A DNA stretch of 21,075 nucleotides from Actinomycetes bacterium. Lineage in GTDB: Bacteria; Actinomycetota; Thermoleophilia; Solirubrobacterales; JACPNS01. Location of the stretch: contig JAEYBE010000007.1 in the NCBI GenBank assembly GCA_023404495.1, positions 1-21,075 of the forward strand, written 5' to 3'. The position numbers and the translations under genes are program-made. This document shows, piece by piece, positions 13,649-21,075 of the stretch. Below the pieces are notes generated by a model. The model did not search any database and had not been told where the DNA came from. It saw nothing but the letters and a program-made list of their open reading frames with translations. Every line of letters begins with the position of its first letter. Position 1 is the stretch's first letter.

Positions 13649-13978
13649 TTGGCTAGGGCATCCAAGCCGTGCCCGATCGTTGGGTGTCCGAACCTTGAGC
13701 CATGCGCAGACCACCCGCGAGAGAAGTGGCAGGGCTCGACTCATAACAGCAATCGGACGCTGAGTGGATGGGCTGAGCAGAAGCGATCTCGATACGTGAT
13801 CAGCCGTGACGACGGCATCTGCCATGTGTGCGGCGAGGCCGGAGCCGATCAGGCCGACCACGTCGTTCCACTGGCGCACGGTGGCGCCGACGACGAGAGC
13901 AATATGCGAGCGATTCACAGTGAGCCGTGCCACAGGTTGAAGACTGCGCGCGAGGCGCGCGGAGAGTCCGGCGTGTAG
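13649..13978 (+). CDS. HNH endonuclease adjacent to terminase
   Basis: 109 residues from TTG 13649. The N-terminal zinc knuckle has C8, C13, C19 and H22. The HNH core runs ICHVCG (C58, C61), D70-H71 (QADHVVPLAHGG), N85 and CH at 94-95, giving the H-N-H triad H71/N85/H95. HNH proteins next to terminase in HK97-like phages assist terminase in cutting at cos. The next noncoding stretch is the natural cos candidate. The family call is secure; the exact start is not, because upstream Shine-Dalgarno signal is poor. Confidence 0.88.
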   Translation: MARASKPCPIVGCPNLEPCADHPREKWQGSTHNSNRTLSGWAEQKRSRYVISRDDGICHVCGEAGADQADHVVPLAHGGADDESNMRAIHSEPCHRLKTAREARGESGV

Positions 13979-14121
13979 CTCTCAGGGACCCAGGGGGGGA
14001 CCCCCTCGGCTTCCGGCTACAGGGTCGGAGGGGGCATGCTCTGGGAAGTCAGTCAGGTTCAAAACTTCCATATCGGGGCCGAACGGCACCGGTCTAGGCC
14101 GAATGGCTGAGGAGGTACCGC
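13979..14121. other. Noncoding region with homopolymer hairpins, candidate cos region
   Basis: 143 bp between HNH and terS. It holds a G7 run (13993-13999) followed by A and C5, able to form AGGGGG/CCCCCT around a GGA loop, and an inverted pair CCCCCTC (14001-14007) / GAGGGGG (14028-14034). A tandem GGCCGAACGGC / GGCCGAATGGC pair follows (14077-14087 and 14097-14107, 20 bp apart). In HNH-terminase phages the packaging cut site lies here. The cos role is inferred from position and composition only. Confidence 0.45.
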
Positions 14122-14580
14122 ATGGCTAGTGGAGGGGCGAGAGCCCGCTCAGGACCGCCGCCGGATCCAACGGCTTTGCGACGCGAGCGCGATGGAGATC
14201 AGTGGGTGACGCTGCCGGCCGCCGGCCGCAAGGGTCGAGCGCCCAACTGGCCGCTGAGCAGAGCAAGTGCTCGCGAAGAGACGATTTGGAAGGAAGAGTG
14301 GAAGCGACCACAGGCGATCATGTGGCGCCGCCACCGGCAAGAGCTCGAGGTTGCGCTTTACGTCCGCACCGTGGTCGCCGCCGAAAAGCGCAACGCGCCG
14401 GCCAACGTCCGGAACCTGGTGCGGCAACAGCAGGAGGCGCTCGGCATCTCACTTCCCGGCCTTGCGCGCAACCGCTGGCGGATAGCTGAGGAGGAGCCGC
14501 AGAAGTCTGCGGTCGCAGCGCCGAACGCTCGGAAGGGCGCGCGCGAGCGCTTCACGGTTCACGACGGTGGTAAGTCGTAA
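14122..14580 (+). CDS. Terminase small subunit
   Basis: 152 residues from ATG 14122 with GAGGAGG 6 nt upstream. It follows the actinophage TerS pattern: an N-terminal G/R/P-rich segment (GGARARSGPPP), LPAAGRKGRAPNWPL, W-x-x-x-W-x-x-PQA-x-x-W (IWKEEWKRPQAIMWRR), a helical central region and ALGISLPGLARNRWRIAEEE. TerS multimers recognise packaging DNA and regulate TerL. It overlaps the large subunit by 14 nt and follows the HNH/cos-like stretch. Confidence 0.82.
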   Translation: MASGGARARSGPPPDPTALRRERDGDQWVTLPAAGRKGRAPNWPLSRASAREETIWKEEWKRPQAIMWRRHRQELEVALYVRTVVAAEKRNAPANVRNLVRQQQEALGISLPGLARNRWRIAEEEPQKSAVAAPNARKGARERFTVHDGGKS

Positions 14581-16201
14581 ACCCGGCGCAGTCAGTTGGC
14601 CGACGCTCTTTGTCGCCCACGACTGGGCTGAGCAACACTGCGTAGTACCCGACAGTTTTCGCAAGGGTGAGCAGTGGGAGTTCTGGGACTGGCAGTCCTG
14701 GTGCCTACTGAACTTCTACCGCGTCAAACCAACGGCGCGCGTCGGCCAGCTTGCGCCGGCGTTCAAGTACCGCCGGTCGCAGATCGTGCTTCCACAGAAG
14801 GCTGGAAAGGCGCCGCATACATCGGCGCACACGTGCATTGAGGCAGTCGGTCCGGCTCTCTTTGGAGGCTGGGCCGAAGGCGGCGAGACTTGGGACTGCC
14901 GGGATCACGGGTGCAGCTGCGGCTGGATCTATGAGTATGAGCCCGGCGAAGCGATGGGCATGCGCTGGCCGACCCCGCTGATTCAAATCACGGCCTACGC
15001 CGAAGACCAGACCGACAACATCTACGCGGCCCTGAGGCCGATGATCGACAACGGCCCGCTCGCCGAGCAGATCCCGAAGACGGGTGAAGAGTTCATCCGG
15101 TTGCCGAACGATGGCCGCATCGACGTGGTTACGTCGAGCGCGCGCACTCGACTCGGTGCCCGTGTCACGTTTGTGCCGCAGGACGAAACCGGGATCTGGA
15201 CACCGGACGCTGGCATGGTCAAGGTCGCGGAGACTCAGCGCCGAGGCCTCTCGGGAATGGGTGGACGCGCCGAGGAGACCACGAACGCTTGGGATCCCTC
15301 AGAAGGTTCGGTCGCGCAGCGCACGGCAGAGGCCGGCATGAAAGACGTTTTCCGGTATCACCCTGAGCCGCCGGAAGATCTCGACTACACCGTCAAGAAG
15401 GACCGCGAGAAGATTCATCGGCACGTCTACAGCGGGTCGATCTCGGTTGACCCTGAGGCGATTGAGGCGGAGGCGGCCGAACTGATCAAACTTGACCCGC
15501 ACCAGGCCGAGCGCTTCTACGGCAATCGCTGCGTGTCGGGCAAGGACAAGGCCTTCAACATTGCGCGATTCAAAAGCCTGGGAGACCCAGACACTCAGAT
15601 CGCGGACGGCCGTCAAGTTGTGCTCAGCTTCGACGGGTCACAGCAGTTTGATGCGACCGGACTCATGGCTACCGACATCGAGACCGGCTTTCAGCAGGTT
15701 GTTGGCTTCTGGCAGCGCCCGCTCGAATTGGGGCCGGACGATGAATGGAACATCGACACGCAGGACGTGCACCAACACGTCGAGGAAGCGTTTGAGAAGT
15801 TCGACGTGTGGCGGCTCTACGGCGACCCGCCCTACTGGCGCACTGAGATGGACGAGTGGGCCGGGATCTACGGCGAGAAGCGCGTTGTCAAGTGGGAGAC
15901 GCAGCGCCGGAAGGTGATGTGTTACGCGACGAAGGCCTGGGTGACCGACATGGCCAACGGCGCGCTCTCTCACGACGGGAGTCCGGAGTTGGTCGACCAC
16001 GTCAAAAACGCCGTCAAGCGAATGACGAAGATGCGCGACGGCGACTCCAAAGATTTCCTCTGGTACCCCGGCAAGGAACACGCCCACTCGCTCAACCGAA
16101 TCGACCTCGCAATCGTGGCGATCATCGGATGGACTGCCCGCAGTGAGGCCCTCGCGGCCGGCGTGATCAACGAGCCAGAGTACGGATCGGCCTGGACTTG
16201 A
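14567..16201 (+). CDS. Terminase large subunit (ATPase-nuclease)
   Basis: 544 residues from GTG 14567, overlapping terS by 14 nt. The ATPase half holds a Walker A-like LPQKAGKAP (residues 75-83), with K81 present but Ala in place of the usual Ser/Thr after it, and GPALFGGW (95-102). A small Cys-rich insert (CRDHGCSCGW, 111-120) and Walker B VTFVPQDE (D206, E207) follow. The nuclease half has an RNase H/RuvC-like pattern of acidic residues: D in VVLSFDGSQQFD (~357), YGDPPYW (D ~419) and NRIDLAIVAI (D ~513). The protein drives DNA into the procapsid and cuts concatemers. Length and context are normal for HK97-type siphoviruses. Confidence 0.9.
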   Translation: MVSRKPGAVSWPTLFVAHDWAEQHCVVPDSFRKGEQWEFWDWQSWCLLNFYRVKPTARVGQLAPAFKYRRSQIVLPQKAGKAPHTSAHTCIEAVGPALFGGWAEGGETWDCRDHGCSCGWIYEYEPGEAMGMRWPTPLIQITAYAEDQTDNIYAALRPMIDNGPLAEQIPKTGEEFIRLPNDGRIDVVTSSARTRLGARVTFVPQDETGIWTPDAGMVKVAETQRRGLSGMGGRAEETTNAWDPSEGSVAQRTAEAGMKDVFRYHPEPPEDLDYTVKKDREKIHRHVYSGSISVDPEAIEAEAAELIKLDPHQAERFYGNRCVSGKDKAFNIARFKSLGDPDTQIADGRQVVLSFDGSQQFDATGLMATDIETGFQQVVGFWQRPLELGPDDEWNIDTQDVHQHVEEAFEKFDVWRLYGDPPYWRTEMDEWAGIYGEKRVVKWETQRRKVMCYATKAWVTDMANGALSHDGSPELVDHVKNAVKRMTKMRDGDSKDFLWYPGKEHAHSLNRIDLAIVAIIGWTARSEALAAGVINEPEYGSAWT

Positions 16202-16216
16202 AAGGTGGTGCTTGTG

Positions 16217-17587
16217 ATGCTGGACGAAGCCGAGGCGATCGCCCGCGTGAAGGATCTTTCGATCCCGCTCAATGAGCGCGCGAAGCACCACCGGAAGATC
16301 AACAAGTACTACCGCGGCACGTGCCCGATCCCACGCGCCGTCACAGCGTCGAAGCTGACGAAGGCCTACAAGGCTCTCATGGATCTGTCGCAGACGAACT
16401 TCGCGCGGCTGATCGTCAAGGCTGCGACGTCTCGCCTCGAGATCGGCGGCGTCAAATCAAGCGACGGCGAGGCGGACAAGTCTGCCCGCTCCGTCTGGCA
16501 GGCGAATCGAATGGACGGCGAGTCCAAGTTGGCGATCAAGGAACTGCTGACTCACGGCCGCGTGTTCGGGATCTGCTGGCCGGCGAGCGACGAGAACGAT
16601 GCGCCGACGATGACGTTTGAGAATTCTGCGACCGTGATTGTCGAGTACGAAGAGGGCTCGCGCCACCGCCGCAAGGCGGCTCTGCGTAGGTGGCGAGACG
16701 ACAAGGGTCGAGTCCACGCCACGCTCTACACGAAGGACTACTTGTACAAGTTCTCGCGTCCCGAGAACGGTGACGACGGGTCTTGGGAGAAGCGCCAGCC
16801 CGAAGGCGAGGAGTGGCCGCTACCCAACCCGTACGACGTCGTCAATGTCATTGAGATCGCGGTGAATCGCGAGCTTGAGCTTGGGCGCTTTGGCGGTCAC
16901 GCTCAAGGCGACTTCGACCACGCGCTCTCGCTCATGGACCGAATCAACACGATCGAGTTCGTGCGCCTGGTGCTTACGTTCACGTCAGGCTTCCCGATCC
17001 GGGTGATCATCGGAAACAAGATCCTCCGCGACGACCACGGGAATGCGATCGAACCCTTCAGCGCCGCAGCCAACGTACTCGGTCAACTTGAGAATCCGAA
17101 TGCGCGGGTCGACGAGCTCACGGGCAACGATCCGGAAGCGGTCAGCAAATCGCTCGCGCTTGACATCGAGACTCTCGCCGGGGTCACGGAAACACCCTCT
17201 TATTACATGCGCAGCGTGCCGATCCAAAACGTCTCGGCGGACGCGATTCGCGCCGCGGACGGACCGCTGAACGGGCGAGTTGAAGATCACAAGCCGCAGG
17301 CCGGCGAGGGGTTTGAAGAGTTCATGCGCCTCTCGATCTCGCAGAGCGCGACGCCGCTCCCGATCGACGCCGAGGTGCAGTGGGTCAATCGCGAAGCGCG
17401 GTCACTTTCAGAGCGCGCTGACGCTGCGGTGAAGCTCAAGGACATCCTGCCATGGCCGGCACTTGCCGAATACATCTTCGACGCGAGCCAGGAGCAGATT
17501 GACCGTTGGGCGACTCTCCGCAGCTTTGAGGACATCTCACTCTTCAATAGGGCCGGCGCCGGCACCGACAGTGCACCCGCTGGTTAG
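16217..17587 (+). CDS. Portal protein (SPP1 gp6-like)
   Basis: About 456 residues from ATG 16217; GTG 16205 would add four codons, but AAAGGTGG at 16201-16208 fits the ATG better. The N-terminal region matches phage portal proteins (KHHRKINKYYRG; LMDLSQTNFARLIVKAATSR; LEIGG). Later segments such as LVLTFTSGFPIRVIIG and LAGVTETPSYYMRS are also characteristic. Twelve copies would form the unique-vertex ring for DNA entry and tail joining. It lies 15 nt after terL and overlaps the MuF-like gene, the usual order. Confidence 0.88.
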   Translation: MLDEAEAIARVKDLSIPLNERAKHHRKINKYYRGTCPIPRAVTASKLTKAYKALMDLSQTNFARLIVKAATSRLEIGGVKSSDGEADKSARSVWQANRMDGESKLAIKELLTHGRVFGICWPASDENDAPTMTFENSATVIVEYEEGSRHRRKAALRRWRDDKGRVHATLYTKDYLYKFSRPENGDDGSWEKRQPEGEEWPLPNPYDVVNVIEIAVNRELELGRFGGHAQGDFDHALSLMDRINTIEFVRLVLTFTSGFPIRVIIGNKILRDDHGNAIEPFSAAANVLGQLENPNARVDELTGNDPEAVSKSLALDIETLAGVTETPSYYMRSVPIQNVSADAIRAADGPLNGRVEDHKPQAGEGFEEFMRLSISQSATPLPIDAEVQWVNREARSLSERADAAVKLKDILPWPALAEYIFDASQEQIDRWATLRSFEDISLFNRAGAGTDSAPAG

Positions 17588-18302
17588 CGCACATATCGAG
17601 ATCGAACGTCGGCTTCAGGTCTCGTCTGCGCGGCGGATGGAGCAGGCGTGGCGTGACCTCGGATCGTGGCGCGACGACGATGTTGAGCGATTCCTCAAGC
17701 AGGCCGTCCCCATCACCCAGGCCGCACAGCGCCAATCCGTGATCGTGACCAATTCGTTCGTGGCGTCGTTTAGGCGCAAGGCTCCAGCGCAGATCCCCGT
17801 CGCAACCATTCTGAAATCGCTTCGAGGCGGTGTGCCGCCAGACGAGGTTTACGCGCGGCCGTTCAAAACACTGTGGACGCGCCTCGGCGCGGGCGAGGCG
17901 TTTGAGGCGGCCAGCGCGGCTGCACTCCAGCAGCTGCTCGCCTCAGCGACGATAGATCCGCAACTCGCGATGCGCTCGACGGCCGACTGGATTGATCGCA
18001 ACGTGACTGGCTCCTACGGCTACACGCGCGTCGCGAATCCGGGGGCGTGCGATTTCTGCCTCGAGGTAGACGGTGCCTACGTCAAGGCTGACGACGGTTT
18101 TGCGATGGCGCTCCACAACGGCTGCATATGCAGCCTGGAGCCGAATCTCGAACCCCACGAGGGGGCCGTGACGCTCCCGGACGGGACAGAGGTGCGCGAT
18201 TACCAGTACGGGCCTCTGAATGACAACGTCGCGGTCCGCGAACACTCCGAGCTCGGCCCGATGCTGGCCGACCCAAACCACCAGTTCACATCGCTGAACT
18301 GA
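17571..18302 (+). CDS. MuF-like minor capsid protein
   Basis: About 243 residues from GTG 17571, overlapping the portal gene by 17 nt. The C-terminal ~60 residues carry the MuF-type signature: RVANPGACDFCLEVDGAY, then LHNGCICSLEP, that is, CxxC about 22 residues before CxC. The N-terminal part is helical (IERRLQVSSARRMEQAWRDL). MuF-like proteins are encoded between portal and scaffold and enter the procapsid; in some phages the domain is joined to effector modules, but none is present here. The start is chosen as the first in-frame start near the portal stop. Confidence 0.72.
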   Translation: MHPLVSAHIEIERRLQVSSARRMEQAWRDLGSWRDDDVERFLKQAVPITQAAQRQSVIVTNSFVASFRRKAPAQIPVATILKSLRGGVPPDEVYARPFKTLWTRLGAGEAFEAASAAALQQLLASATIDPQLAMRSTADWIDRNVTGSYGYTRVANPGACDFCLEVDGAYVKADDGFAMALHNGCICSLEPNLEPHEGAVTLPDGTEVRDYQYGPLNDNVAVREHSELGPMLADPNHQFTSLN

Positions 18303-18311
18303 CCCTGACGC

Positions 18312-18372
18312 GCCGAATGGCGCAGAAAGCGAGGGGCCGAATGGCTCTGATTGAGAAGCTGCGCCGAATGGT
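18312..18372 (+). repeat. Three GCCGAATGG repeats around the scaffold start
   Basis: GCCGAATGG occurs at 18312-18320, 18336-18344 and 18363-18371, 24 and 27 bp apart. Each contains an in-frame ATG of the scaffold reading frame (18317, 18341, 18368). A fourth copy lies just before terS (14098-14106). Only the middle ATG of the three has a good ribosome site. Confidence 0.5.
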
Positions 18373-19072
18373 GCAGGACGCGCTCGCAACTGTTCAATTC
18401 CGTCTGCACATGGTGCGACTGGCGTTGGTCATTCCTGGGATTCCTGCCGGCGCTGACGACGGCACCGTTCCCGGAGACGGCGGCGATGGCTCAGGCAAGG
18501 GAGACGCCGGCGATAACGGCGACGATGGCGCTGGAGCCAGTGCTGGTAGCGACTCCGATGACGACGACATCACAAGCGAAGACGACTGGAAGACCAAAGC
18601 TCGCAAGCACGAGAAGGCGAACAAGAAGAAGGACGACCGAATCACTGAGCTCGAGAAGCAGGTCAAGGCGTATGAGGACGCCGACAAGACCGAGAGCCAG
18701 AAGGCGATCGACGACGCTCGTGCCGAGGGCAGGAGCGAAGCCGAGGCCGAGTACGCAAAGACGCGCCGCAGCGACCGGCTGGCCGTCGCCGTCGCTGGCA
18801 AAGCCCGCGACCTGGCCGACGTGCAGGACGTCGTGCTGAACATCGAGGCGGCGATCGCGAACGGCGTCATCGACGCGACAGACATCTTCGACGAGAACGA
18901 CAAGGTGAACACCAAGGAGTTCGAGTCTGCACTTGAGGACCTCCTCAAGCGCAAGCCACACCTGAAGGCAGGGCCGAACGGCCGGTCGGCTGGTGACGGT
19001 GACGCCGGAAAGGGCGCTGGTTCTGCCGGCGCCTCCGGCGACTTCAACGACCTGATCCGCAACGGGGGCTAA
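18341..19072 (+). CDS. Capsid scaffolding protein
   Basis: About 243 residues from ATG 18341, preceded by GAGGGG with 4 nt spacing; an upstream in-frame ATG at 18317 has no ribosome site. Composition is typical of scaffolds: an acidic Gly/Asp-rich linker (residues ~35-75), a long charged coiled coil (KTKARKHEKANKKKDDRITE and on), a folded segment (DVQDVVLNIEAAIANGVIDA) and a Gly-rich C-terminus (GDFNDLIRNGG). It precedes the major capsid gene. It should guide capsid assembly and leave or be cleaved. No protease domain is visible. Confidence 0.8.
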   Translation: MALIEKLRRMVQDALATVQFRLHMVRLALVIPGIPAGADDGTVPGDGGDGSGKGDAGDNGDDGAGASAGSDSDDDDITSEDDWKTKARKHEKANKKKDDRITELEKQVKAYEDADKTESQKAIDDARAEGRSEAEAEYAKTRRSDRLAVAVAGKARDLADVQDVVLNIEAAIANGVIDATDIFDENDKVNTKEFESALEDLLKRKPHLKAGPNGRSAGDGDAGKGAGSAGASGDFNDLIRNGG

Positions 19073-19133
19073 CACGAGCCGACCGCTGCGGATCTAGTCG
19101 CACAACAGTCAACAGGCAAGAAAGGGGCCCACA

Positions 19134-20117
19134 GTGGCTTACGACGACATCATCGGCAGCGACGAGGCTGGCGATCTCATTCCCGAAAAGGAGCGCGACG
19201 AGATCCTCAAGGGTCTTCCTGCCGCCTCCGCAGCGCTCTCGCTCGGCCGACAGGTCAGCATGAGCACGCGCACCGAGAAGCAGCCCGTTCTCTCGGCGCT
19301 GCCGAACGCCTACTGGGTGAACGGCGACACCGGGCTCAAGCAGACGACCAAGGCGATGTGGGACAACAAGACCCTCCGCGCCGAGGAGCTCGCCGTGCTT
19401 GTCCCGATCCCGGACAGCATCGCTGCTGACTCCAAGATCGATCTCTTCGCGGAGATCAAGCCGCTTCTGATCGAGGCCATCGGTGCCAAGGTCGACGAGG
19501 CGGTCATCTGGGGAGAGGACACTCCGTACGACGACGAAGGTCTCGTCGCCGGCGCCATTCAGGCGGGGAACATCGTGGTACCCGGCTCGATCGAGGATGA
19601 GAACGGCAACAACGACCTCGCCCTCGACATCGGCGGCATCGACGCGAACAGCGGAGATCTCGGGCTCATGGGCCTCGTCGAAGACGACGGCTTCGGAGTC
19701 ACTGGATTCGCGGCGTCGACGCGTCTGAAGTCGCGCCTGCGTGGTCTTCGCGACCAGAACGGCGGTCTGCTGTTTCAGCCGTCGCTCCAGGCCGGCACGC
19801 CAGACACTCTGTACGGCGAGCCCCTGAAGTACGTCGACGGAAATGGAGCATGGGACCAGGACGTCGCCGACATCATCGGCGGCGACTGGACCAAGCTGAT
19901 CTGCGCGATTCGACAGGACCTGACGTTCAAGGTCTTCGAGGAGGGCGTGATCTCCGACGACGAGGGCAAGGTATTGCTGAACCTGATGCAGCAGGACTCG
20001 AAGGTCCTGCGTGTCGTGTTCCGACTCGCCTTCGCGGTCGCCAACCCGATCAACCGCAAGAGCCAGGTCGAAGAGGACCGCTACCCGTTCGCCGTTCTCG
20101 GCGACGGCGGCTCCTGA
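19134..20117 (+). CDS. Major capsid protein (HK97 fold)
   Basis: 327 residues from GTG 19134 with AAAGGGG about 8 nt upstream. The sequence follows the phage_capsid (HK97) pattern: an N-terminal arm (MAYDDIIGSDEAGDLIPEKE), an E-loop region with NAYWVNGDTGLKQTT, then AVLVPIPDSIAADSKIDLF (the axial-domain start) and a C-terminal LRVVFRLAFAVANPINR ending YPFAVLG. Length is normal for a mature-type capsid protein without a fused protease. A strong stem-loop follows 6 nt after the stop. Confidence 0.9.
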   Translation: MAYDDIIGSDEAGDLIPEKERDEILKGLPAASAALSLGRQVSMSTRTEKQPVLSALPNAYWVNGDTGLKQTTKAMWDNKTLRAEELAVLVPIPDSIAADSKIDLFAEIKPLLIEAIGAKVDEAVIWGEDTPYDDEGLVAGAIQAGNIVVPGSIEDENGNNDLALDIGGIDANSGDLGLMGLVEDDGFGVTGFAASTRLKSRLRGLRDQNGGLLFQPSLQAGTPDTLYGEPLKYVDGNGAWDQDVADIIGGDWTKLICAIRQDLTFKVFEEGVISDDEGKVLLNLMQQDSKVLRVVFRLAFAVANPINRKSQVEEDRYPFAVLGDGGS

Positions 20118-20123
20118 TCGCCC

Positions 20124-20165
20124 GCCGCCACCGGGTCCTTGGCCCGGTGGCGGCACCCATCTTTT
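20124..20165 (+). terminator. Strong stem-loop after the capsid gene
   Basis: A perfect 12-bp stem, GCCGCCACCGGG (20124-20135) with CCCGGTGGCGGC (20143-20154), loop TCCTTGG. A short TTTT run follows at 20162-20165, 7 nt beyond the stem rather than directly after it. It probably acts as a partial terminator or mRNA stabiliser that raises capsid expression over the genes downstream. Confidence 0.75.
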
Positions 20166-20195
20166 CAAGCTCGACCAACTCAAGGGGGGTGACCG

Positions 20196-20573
20196 ATGGC
20201 CTTTGCAAACGTCAGCGATATAGCCGCGCGCCTCGGCCGCGACCCCGAAGCATTCGGTGACCTGGAGGTGCAGAAATACGAGGCCGCCATCTCGGATGCT
20301 CAGGCCTTGATCGAAACCGCGATCGGACGTGCAGAAGCCGACCTGGACGACGAGTCTCCGGCGGCGCTTCGTGGAATCTGCGTGACGGTTGCTCTGCGCA
20401 TTGCCGGCAACCCAGAAGGGCTGAGTAGGCACACCGAATCCATCGGTGCACACAGTGAGACCAAGACCTACAACGTCGCAGCGGGCGGCTCCGTGGCGCT
20501 GACAGATATCGAGGAGCTGATTGCGCGACGCGCGGTCTACGGCACTGACTCGAGCGGTCCTACAGATGGCTGA
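20196..20573 (+). CDS. Head-tail connector (gp6/gp15-like adaptor)
   Basis: 125 residues from ATG, preceded by AAGGGGGG about 6 nt upstream. Helical, beginning with FANVSDIAARLGRD, the usual start of phage connector proteins, with an amphipathic helix (AISDAQALIETAIGRAEADL) and CVTVALRIAGNPEGLSRHTE. Such adaptors stack on the portal ring after DNA packaging. Position after the capsid gene fits. Distinguishing it from other small helical connectors needs structure comparison. Confidence 0.7.
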   Translation: MAFANVSDIAARLGRDPEAFGDLEVQKYEAAISDAQALIETAIGRAEADLDDESPAALRGICVTVALRIAGNPEGLSRHTESIGAHSETKTYNVAAGGSVALTDIEELIARRAVYGTDSSGPTDG

Positions 20574-20703
20574 CGAGCACGAGCTCAGGTCGAGTGCGGG
20601 CAAGGTCACCGAGAACCCGCTGCAGGCGCCCACGACGGACGAGGACTGCGAGCCCTTCCCCGCGACTGAAACTACTGATCCGGACGAAATCCCCAATGGC
20701 TGA
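20566..20703 (+). CDS. Small acidic hypothetical protein
   Basis: 45 residues from ATG 20566, overlapping the connector stop by 8 nt; its TGA overlaps the next ATG region by 8 nt. The sequence is acidic and rich in Pro and Thr (NPLQAPTTDEDCEPFPATET), likely disordered. Tight overlaps on both sides argue that it is translated. No function can be assigned. Confidence 0.5.
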   Translation: MADEHELRSSAGKVTENPLQAPTTDEDCEPFPATETTDPDEIPNG

Positions 20704-21075
20704 ATCAACTTCGGTTCTGGTCCCGCGGCGCGCCGGCGACGAGTGGCGCGATCGGCTTTGGGAGTTCTGCCGCGCATGGTGGATCGAGCACGGCATGGAG
20801 CCAATCGAGGGCCACCACGACGACGGACCTTTCAACCGAAGCGCGGCCGTCAACACCGCGGCTGTCAAGGCCCCGGACGCTGGGTGCCTGGTGGTGGTCG
20901 ACGCCGACGCTCTGCCGCGCGCGTTCTCTCAGGTCGAGCAAGCCGCGGCGCTTGCGATCGAGACAGGCAAGCTGGTCCGCGCGTATGAGAACTACCAATC
21001 TTTGGACCGCCGCGGCACCAAGAAGATCCTCGACGGCCACCGGGGGTCCTGGCGGAAGTTCGTCCGGTGGGAGAA
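20696..21075 (+). CDS. Glycosyltransferase (GT-A, DxD), truncated by window edge
   Basis: 126 codons are present from ATG 20696, open at the right edge. The pattern resembles phage-encoded nucleotide-diphospho-sugar transferases: an N-terminal VLVPRR strand with W-R-x-x-L-W, then FNRSAAVNTAAVKA, then CLVVVDADALP, whose DAD is the metal-binding DxD. AAALAIETGKLVRAYENYQS and an R-R-G-T segment follow. Such enzymes are encoded beside capsid genes in several actinobacteriophages, and some glycosylate virion proteins. The target here is unknown; a host-surface or DNA glycosylation role is also open. Confidence 0.72.
   Translation, partial: MAESTSVLVPRRAGDEWRDRLWEFCRAWWIEHGMEPIEGHHDDGPFNRSAAVNTAAVKAPDAGCLVVVDADALPRAFSQVEQAAALAIETGKLVRAYENYQSLDRRGTKKILDGHRGSWRKFVRWE

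Noticed and set aside
14103..14129. Eight-codon leader peptide overlapping the terS start
   Set aside because: It is mostly the terS ribosome site itself read in another frame, has no ribosome site of its own, and is likely chance.
19044..20804. 586-codon open frame on the minus strand opposite the capsid and connector genes
   Set aside because: Its composition and lack of any domain mark it as a GC-driven shadow; the plus strand carries clear capsid, connector and stem-loop features at the same place.

Overview
The window joins a high-GC actinobacterial-type chromosome (positions 1 to about 3807) to the left part of a siphovirus-like prophage (about 3810 to the right edge). Host-side clues are a TrkA-C/RCK tail, a ferredoxin-reductase-family flavoprotein, a secreted Asp-box beta-propeller and a tRNA-Gln(CUG). 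GTG starts, very high GC and long empty antisense ORFs suggest Actinomycetota, and the propeller style fits the Thermoleophilia/Solirubrobacterales. That placement is inference; no rRNA or marker gene is present. All phage genes read on the + strand, and the right end of the element, with any integrase and repressor, lies outside the window.

Layout. 1-3650: end of a trkA-like gene, an FAD/NAD(P) oxidoreductase and a secreted 12-Asp-box propeller. 3737-3807: tRNA-Gln, the likely integration target, followed by about 180 bp of hairpins and a direct repeat. 3988-8719: an early/replication operon of ten genes, mostly joined by 1-4 nt overlaps. It holds a lambda-O-like replication initiator, a zinc-finger/HTH protein, a possible HNH protein, a membrane protein, an ASCH-domain protein and a dATP/dGTP diphosphohydrolase-like protein. 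8720-10676: a tiny ORF, an HNH endonuclease, a secreted double-psi beta-barrel protein (possible lysis factor) and a 24-codon membrane peptide, separated by two structured noncoding stretches. 10686-13640: a tail fibre with carbohydrate-binding-like and collagen-like modules plus three small accessory genes. 13649-21075: HNH, a possible cos region, terminase small and large subunits, portal, MuF-like protein, scaffold, major capsid protein, a strong stem-loop, a connector, a 45-codon ORF and a truncated glycosyltransferase.

Main discovery. The initiator gene carries an apparent origin inside its own coding sequence. Five near-identical 18-bp palindromes (4786-4913), four of them spaced 23-24 bp, are followed at once by an A-rich segment holding three AAACCCCA repeats 11-12 bp apart (4921-4951). 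This is the layout of the lambda O/ori system with a different, palindromic iteron. Other points for follow-up are a non-canonical lysis candidate with an unusual start, the fibre's sugar-binding look combined with a glycosyltransferase beside the capsid genes, a dNTP-hydrolase/ASCH pair in the early operon, and a Walker A variant in the terminase.
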